Below are positions 60,696 through 64,000 of a stretch of 64,000 nt of DNA, piece by piece. Both the position numbers and the translations under genes were made by a program. The first letter of the stretch is position 1, and each line of letters begins with the position of its first letter. The notes beneath the pieces are model-generated. The model did no database searches. It had not been told where the DNA came from and was given only the letters and a program-made list of their open reading frames with translations. Source of the DNA: Marinarcus sediminis (lineage in GTDB: Bacteria; Campylobacterota; Campylobacteria; Campylobacterales; Arcobacteraceae); NCBI RefSeq assembly GCF_048571275.1, contig NZ_CP182357.1, forward strand, positions 1,798,001-1,862,000, given 5' to 3'.

Positions 60696-61784
60696 ATGCT
60701 CAAAATACTCTTTTTTATATCGGTAATTTTTTTAAATTTGTGGGCGTTTGAAACTCAATTTGATGAAGTGAGTTTAAAAAAAGAGATTGGCCGAATGCTG
60801 GTTGTTGGTTTTGAAAATGCGCATGTTGATGACAATAGTGCTATTATTCAACAGATAAAAAAATACAATTTGGGTGGGGTGATTTTATTTGACCGATTTT
60901 ATAAACAAAAAGATAAAATAAAAAACATCGACTCTCCCCAACAGCTTAAATTATTGACAAGCAAACTGCAACAAGCTTCCGTGATGCCTTTACTCATTGG
61001 CACAGATCAAGAGGGTGGACGTGTTCAACGAATGAAACCCATTTATGGTTTTGAAAATACAATGAGTGCACAAGAAGTGGCAAAAGAGGGGTTAAAAAAA
61101 GCATCAGTTGAATATGAAAAACTCGCAAAAACCTTAAAAAACAGTGGTATTAATACCAATTTTGCTCCGGTTGTTGATTTGGCTGTTAATCCCAATAACA
61201 GTGTGATATATCAACTGCAACGTGCATACAGCAGTGACCCTAAGATTGTGAGCAAATATGCTAAAGTTTTTATACATGCGTTGCAAAAAGAGGGGGTGAT
61301 TTCTGTTTTAAAGCACTTTCCTGGACATGGTTCTTCATTAGGAGATTCCCACAAAGGTTTTGTTGATATTACAGCTACTTGGAACCCAAAAGAGCTTGAA
61401 CCTTACGTAGAACTCATTAACGCCAATAGCGTTAAAATGATTATGACAGCCCATGTCTTTAATCAATATTTAGATGATACGTATCCCGCAACGTTATCGT
61501 ATAAAATCAATACTCAACTCTTAAGAGAACAACTTCACTACAATCACGTTATTATCAGCGATGATTTGCAAATGGCTGCAATTAAAGAGCACTATACTTT
61601 GAAACAAACGGTTACTTTGGCGATTAATTCTGGCGTTGATTTGCTTCTGTTTGGCAATCAATTGGCACACAATGATCTCGAAGAGTTAATCAATACCATT
61701 TACGAAGAGGTGCTAAACAAAAATATACCTTATGAACGAATTAAAGAGTCCAATCTTCGTATTAATGCACTTCTTTGTTTTTAA
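60696..61784 (+). CDS. Glycoside hydrolase family 3, NagZ-like beta-N-acetylglucosaminidase
   Basis: 362 aa with a signal peptide (cleavage near residue 18, LWAFE), so exported, unlike cytoplasmic NagZ of E. coli. The GH3 barrel motifs are IGTDQEGGRVQR, NFAPVVDLA, the KHFPGHGSSLGDSH loop (catalytic His/Asp dyad) and the nucleophile Asp in ISDDLQMAAI. It probably trims GlcNAc from peptidoglycan fragments or other glycans in the periplasm. Convergent with the 61795 kinase. Confidence 0.92.
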   Translation: MLKILFFISVIFLNLWAFETQFDEVSLKKEIGRMLVVGFENAHVDDNSAIIQQIKKYNLGGVILFDRFYKQKDKIKNIDSPQQLKLLTSKLQQASVMPLLIGTDQEGGRVQRMKPIYGFENTMSAQEVAKEGLKKASVEYEKLAKTLKNSGINTNFAPVVDLAVNPNNSVIYQLQRAYSSDPKIVSKYAKVFIHALQKEGVISVLKHFPGHGSSLGDSHKGFVDITATWNPKELEPYVELINANSVKMIMTAHVFNQYLDDTYPATLSYKINTQLLREQLHYNHVIISDDLQMAAIKEHYTLKQTVTLAINSGVDLLLFGNQLAHNDLEELINTIYEEVLNKNIPYERIKESNLRINALLCF

Positions 61785-61794
61785 AATAGGCGAG

Positions 61795-63975
61795 TTATTT
61801 GATCTTTGGTTTGTTCATTGTGATGATAAAAGAACTTCCATTATAAAAAGTACCGTTGATTTTTTCTTCGGTGAGTGTATATCTAATGGAAGCATTAAAT
61901 GAGTGCTCAACAATGGTTTTTGAAATATATAATCCCAATCCAGTACCCATCTCTTTTGATGTAAAATAGGGTTCAAAAATTCTGCTGCTGTTCTCTTGGA
62001 GTATTCCTCCTGCTAAGTCATTGACTTTGATATAAATCTCTTTTTCATTATCTTCTACTATAATTTTAATGCAGTTTTGTTTCTCTTTTTTATCTTTAAT
62101 GTCCAATATGGCATCTTTGGCATTATTAATTAAATTTAAAATCACTTGTTTGAAATCAGCTGAGGCTCCAACTATTTGTAACCCTTTTAGCTCTTTATTA
62201 TCAAGTTCTTCATAATGAAAAAGGGTATTGTTTTGGCAATAATATAACTCAATAGAGATATCATGTGCTTTGAATTGTGCCCATGAGAGTTTGATAATCT
62301 CTTTAATTGCTGTAAAAATGTCAAAAATTTCTTTATTGTCGCTCTTTTTGAAAAAGTTTCTAAACTCATCAATGGTTTGAGACATATGATTGAGTTGCTG
62401 CATGATCTCTTCTTGAGAATTTTTTATATACTCTTCGTTAAGTTCATTGTATTTAAAAGCGTACGATAGATCTTGAATGGTTATTCCAATGGAGTTAAGT
62501 GGTTGTCTCCATTGATGAGCAATTGCAGCAACCATTTCTCCCATGGAAGCGAGTTTTGATTGTTGCATGAGCATTAACTCTTGTTGTTTCTCTTTTTCTT
62601 CCAGCTCTTTGAATTTGCTGACATCTCTTATTGTACCTATAAAAAAGAGATTGTCATTAAGATACATTTGAGTTACCGCTAAACTTATGGGAATTTGAGT
62701 TCCATTTTTATGCAATCCAAAAAGGTCTCTTTGTTCATTGATGATTTTTGAACGGATCTCTTTGCTGTGATTTTTAATATAATTGTCATGTTTATGATGA
62801 TGGGGTTCGGGAACTAAGATATTGACATTTTTACCGATAAGTTCTTCCTTGGTGTATCCAAAAATAGAGTGGGTTGCCTTATTGATTTGTTCAATAATGC
62901 CATTATCATTAATAATAATAATGGCATCAAAAGTATTATTGAAAATGCTGTTTAATCGTTGTTCTTTCTCTTTTATCGTCTCTTTTGAACTTTGAATTTT
63001 ATTGATATAATTGAAGATAATTTTTATCAAAGGTAAAATGGGCAGAAAAAGTCCAAACACAATCATAACAGCTATGATTTTCAGATGTTCAAACAGATTT
63101 TGTTCAATTTCAGTTTTTGTTTTGTAGATAATTTTGTATTTTATATTGTCTATAAAAGTGAGATTTGTAATAATATATTCATTGGAAATAACAAATTGAG
63201 TCCCTTCAAAATTATTGTCAAAAACTTTATTTATCTCTTCATCTTGGTAGACTTTTAATGGCTTTTTGATATATTTTGACCAATTAAATTTTGGATTTGC
63301 ATGTAAGATGAAGTATCCGTTATGATCAATTAAATAGATATCGACAAACGATGAATGCAGAAAATCTTTTAACCAATTCCCCATATAGTAGTTGATGATA
63401 ATAATATATTTAGAACCCTTTTTAGTATACACAGGCATAGCCGCACGGATGGTCTCACGAAAGGGTTTTTCAACTACTCCAAACTCCTGATTTAAATCTA
63501 AGCCAGAAAATCCAAGCTCTTTTGTTTTAAGTTTATTAAATGCGCGAAAATAGCCTCTTTGTGCTTTGTTTTGCAGTTGTGTGTCTGAAATGGTTTCAAT
63601 GTGATTGTTCAAATCTTTATCGATTTTAATGAGCTCATCACCTAAGTGATTTAGAATTCGTATTTGCATCATGTTTTGATTGGCTTTAAGAATATTGTAA
63701 AAAAGTTTTTTGACATTTTGGTTGTTTTGTTCTGTAGGATTTTCAATATAATCGATGATGCTTTTATGTTCACTCATCATTAAAAATTGATTTTTTTTAT
63801 CCGTAGTAAAATCATGAATTTGTTTTTTAATAAATTCATGTTCGGTTTCAATTTGATTAATTTGTGAGTTAATCAGACTGTTTTTACTCAAATAAAAAAC
63901 ATTGCCAAACAGTATTAACGAGATGCATACTGCTATAAAAAGTACAATCCAATACTTCTCTTTTTGAAAACTCAT
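61795..63975 (-). CDS. Cache-PAS sensor histidine kinase
   Basis: 726 aa. TM1 is about residues 10-30, a large periplasmic Cache-type domain extends to about 290, and TM2 is near 300-325. A PAS domain with a C-terminal PAC motif (FFIGTIRDVSKFKELEE) precedes HisKA with the H-box AAIAHQWRQPLNSIG and a HATPase with DLAGGI, FEPYFTSK and GTGLGLYISKTIVEH. All catalytic boxes are present. No response regulator is adjacent in the window; it may lie beyond 64000. The ATG is 25 bp from the window edge, so its promoter is not fully visible. Confidence 0.93.
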   Translation of the reverse strand: MSFQKEKYWIVLFIAVCISLILFGNVFYLSKNSLINSQINQIETEHEFIKKQIHDFTTDKKNQFLMMSEHKSIIDYIENPTEQNNQNVKKLFYNILKANQNMMQIRILNHLGDELIKIDKDLNNHIETISDTQLQNKAQRGYFRAFNKLKTKELGFSGLDLNQEFGVVEKPFRETIRAAMPVYTKKGSKYIIIINYYMGNWLKDFLHSSFVDIYLIDHNGYFILHANPKFNWSKYIKKPLKVYQDEEINKVFDNNFEGTQFVISNEYIITNLTFIDNIKYKIIYKTKTEIEQNLFEHLKIIAVMIVFGLFLPILPLIKIIFNYINKIQSSKETIKEKEQRLNSIFNNTFDAIIIINDNGIIEQINKATHSIFGYTKEELIGKNVNILVPEPHHHKHDNYIKNHSKEIRSKIINEQRDLFGLHKNGTQIPISLAVTQMYLNDNLFFIGTIRDVSKFKELEEKEKQQELMLMQQSKLASMGEMVAAIAHQWRQPLNSIGITIQDLSYAFKYNELNEEYIKNSQEEIMQQLNHMSQTIDEFRNFFKKSDNKEIFDIFTAIKEIIKLSWAQFKAHDISIELYYCQNNTLFHYEELDNKELKGLQIVGASADFKQVILNLINNAKDAILDIKDKKEKQNCIKIIVEDNEKEIYIKVNDLAGGILQENSSRIFEPYFTSKEMGTGLGLYISKTIVEHSFNASIRYTLTEEKINGTFYNGSSFIITMNKPKIK

Positions 63976-64000
63976 GACAGATTGTCTAACTCTATTTTTG

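Noticed and set aside
1..64000. CRISPR arrays, tRNA/rRNA genes, insertion sequences, prophage
   Set aside because: None seen: no regularly spaced repeats, cloverleaf-like sequences, transposase or phage genes.

Overview
The window is AT-rich, densely packed chromosome from a member of the Campylobacterota, most likely an Arcobacter-like species. The evidence is the four-subunit 2-oxoglutarate:acceptor oxidoreductase (oorDABC), a desulforubrerythrin of the kind described in Campylobacter jejuni, several histidine kinases with an HQW(R/K)QPL H-box, TATAAT -10 boxes without a clear -35, and gene neighbourhoods I recall from C. jejuni: pyrD/M16 protease/dapA/SDR reductase, and ftsY/thioredoxin lipoprotein/5-FTHF ligase/rny. 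No rRNA, tRNA, CRISPR array, prophage or insertion sequence was seen.

Layout. 1-5.2 kb: a DEAD-box helicase 5' end, an unknown gene, then a signalling island of chemoreceptor, sensor-less histidine kinase, degenerate kinase paralogue, and two small paralogous XRE regulators with palindromic operators. 5.2-10.9 kb: DUF423, yajQ, an unknown gene, Nudix hydrolase, outer-membrane phospholipase A, rpe, a candidate small RNA, trpF and a DnaQ-like exonuclease. 10.9-13.8 kb: oorDABC. 14.1-17.3 kb: tRNA methyltransferase, YkgJ-type protein, TPR lipoprotein, trpC. 17.3-18.8 kb: a leucine-rich-repeat protein with an internal duplication. 19.0-25.9 kb: a compact minus-strand operon pyrD - M16 protease - truncated haemoglobin - dapA - FabL-type enoyl reductase - pgsA - rseP - yggS. 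25.9-30.5 kb: an EEP-family nuclease, murJ and an MsbA-type exporter. 30.6-36.5 kb: desulforubrerythrin divergent from a Fur/PerR-type regulator, a Ca/Na antiporter, ybeY, a thioesterase, radA, a BI-1 family membrane protein and an esterase. 36.5-44.5 kb: a TsdA-like dihaem cytochrome, a three-gene sensory system (stand-alone Cache-like sensor, response regulator, kinase), ftsY, a thioredoxin lipoprotein, 5-FTHF cyclo-ligase, RNase Y and a coiled-coil unknown. 44.6-49.9 kb: an aldo/keto reductase, a DUF4405 protein, rsmD, an orphan peptide-type ABC permease, an SDR, a sirtuin and a TIGR02757 protein. 50.0-55.4 kb: an overlapping operon DUF523/DUF1722 - photolyase - FAD oxidoreductase - LytS-like kinase - LytTR regulator. 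55.4-64 kb: a degenerate EAL protein, two HD-GYP proteins, pdxH, a GH3 glycosidase and a large Cache-PAS histidine kinase.

The most system-like unannotated structure is at 1.1-5.2 kb. The palindrome core TCCTATAGGA occurs upstream of the second XRE gene and again over the ribosome-binding site of the chemoreceptor, and one of the divergently transcribed kinases appears to have lost its catalytic boxes. Other points are a helicase frame with no ATG/GTG/TTG at its expected start (ATC fits), a structured small-RNA candidate between rpe and trpF, a probably leaderless nuclease mRNA, and a hairpin that could hide the ribosome-binding site of the aldo/keto reductase. All functions are read from sequence by eye; no database search was run.
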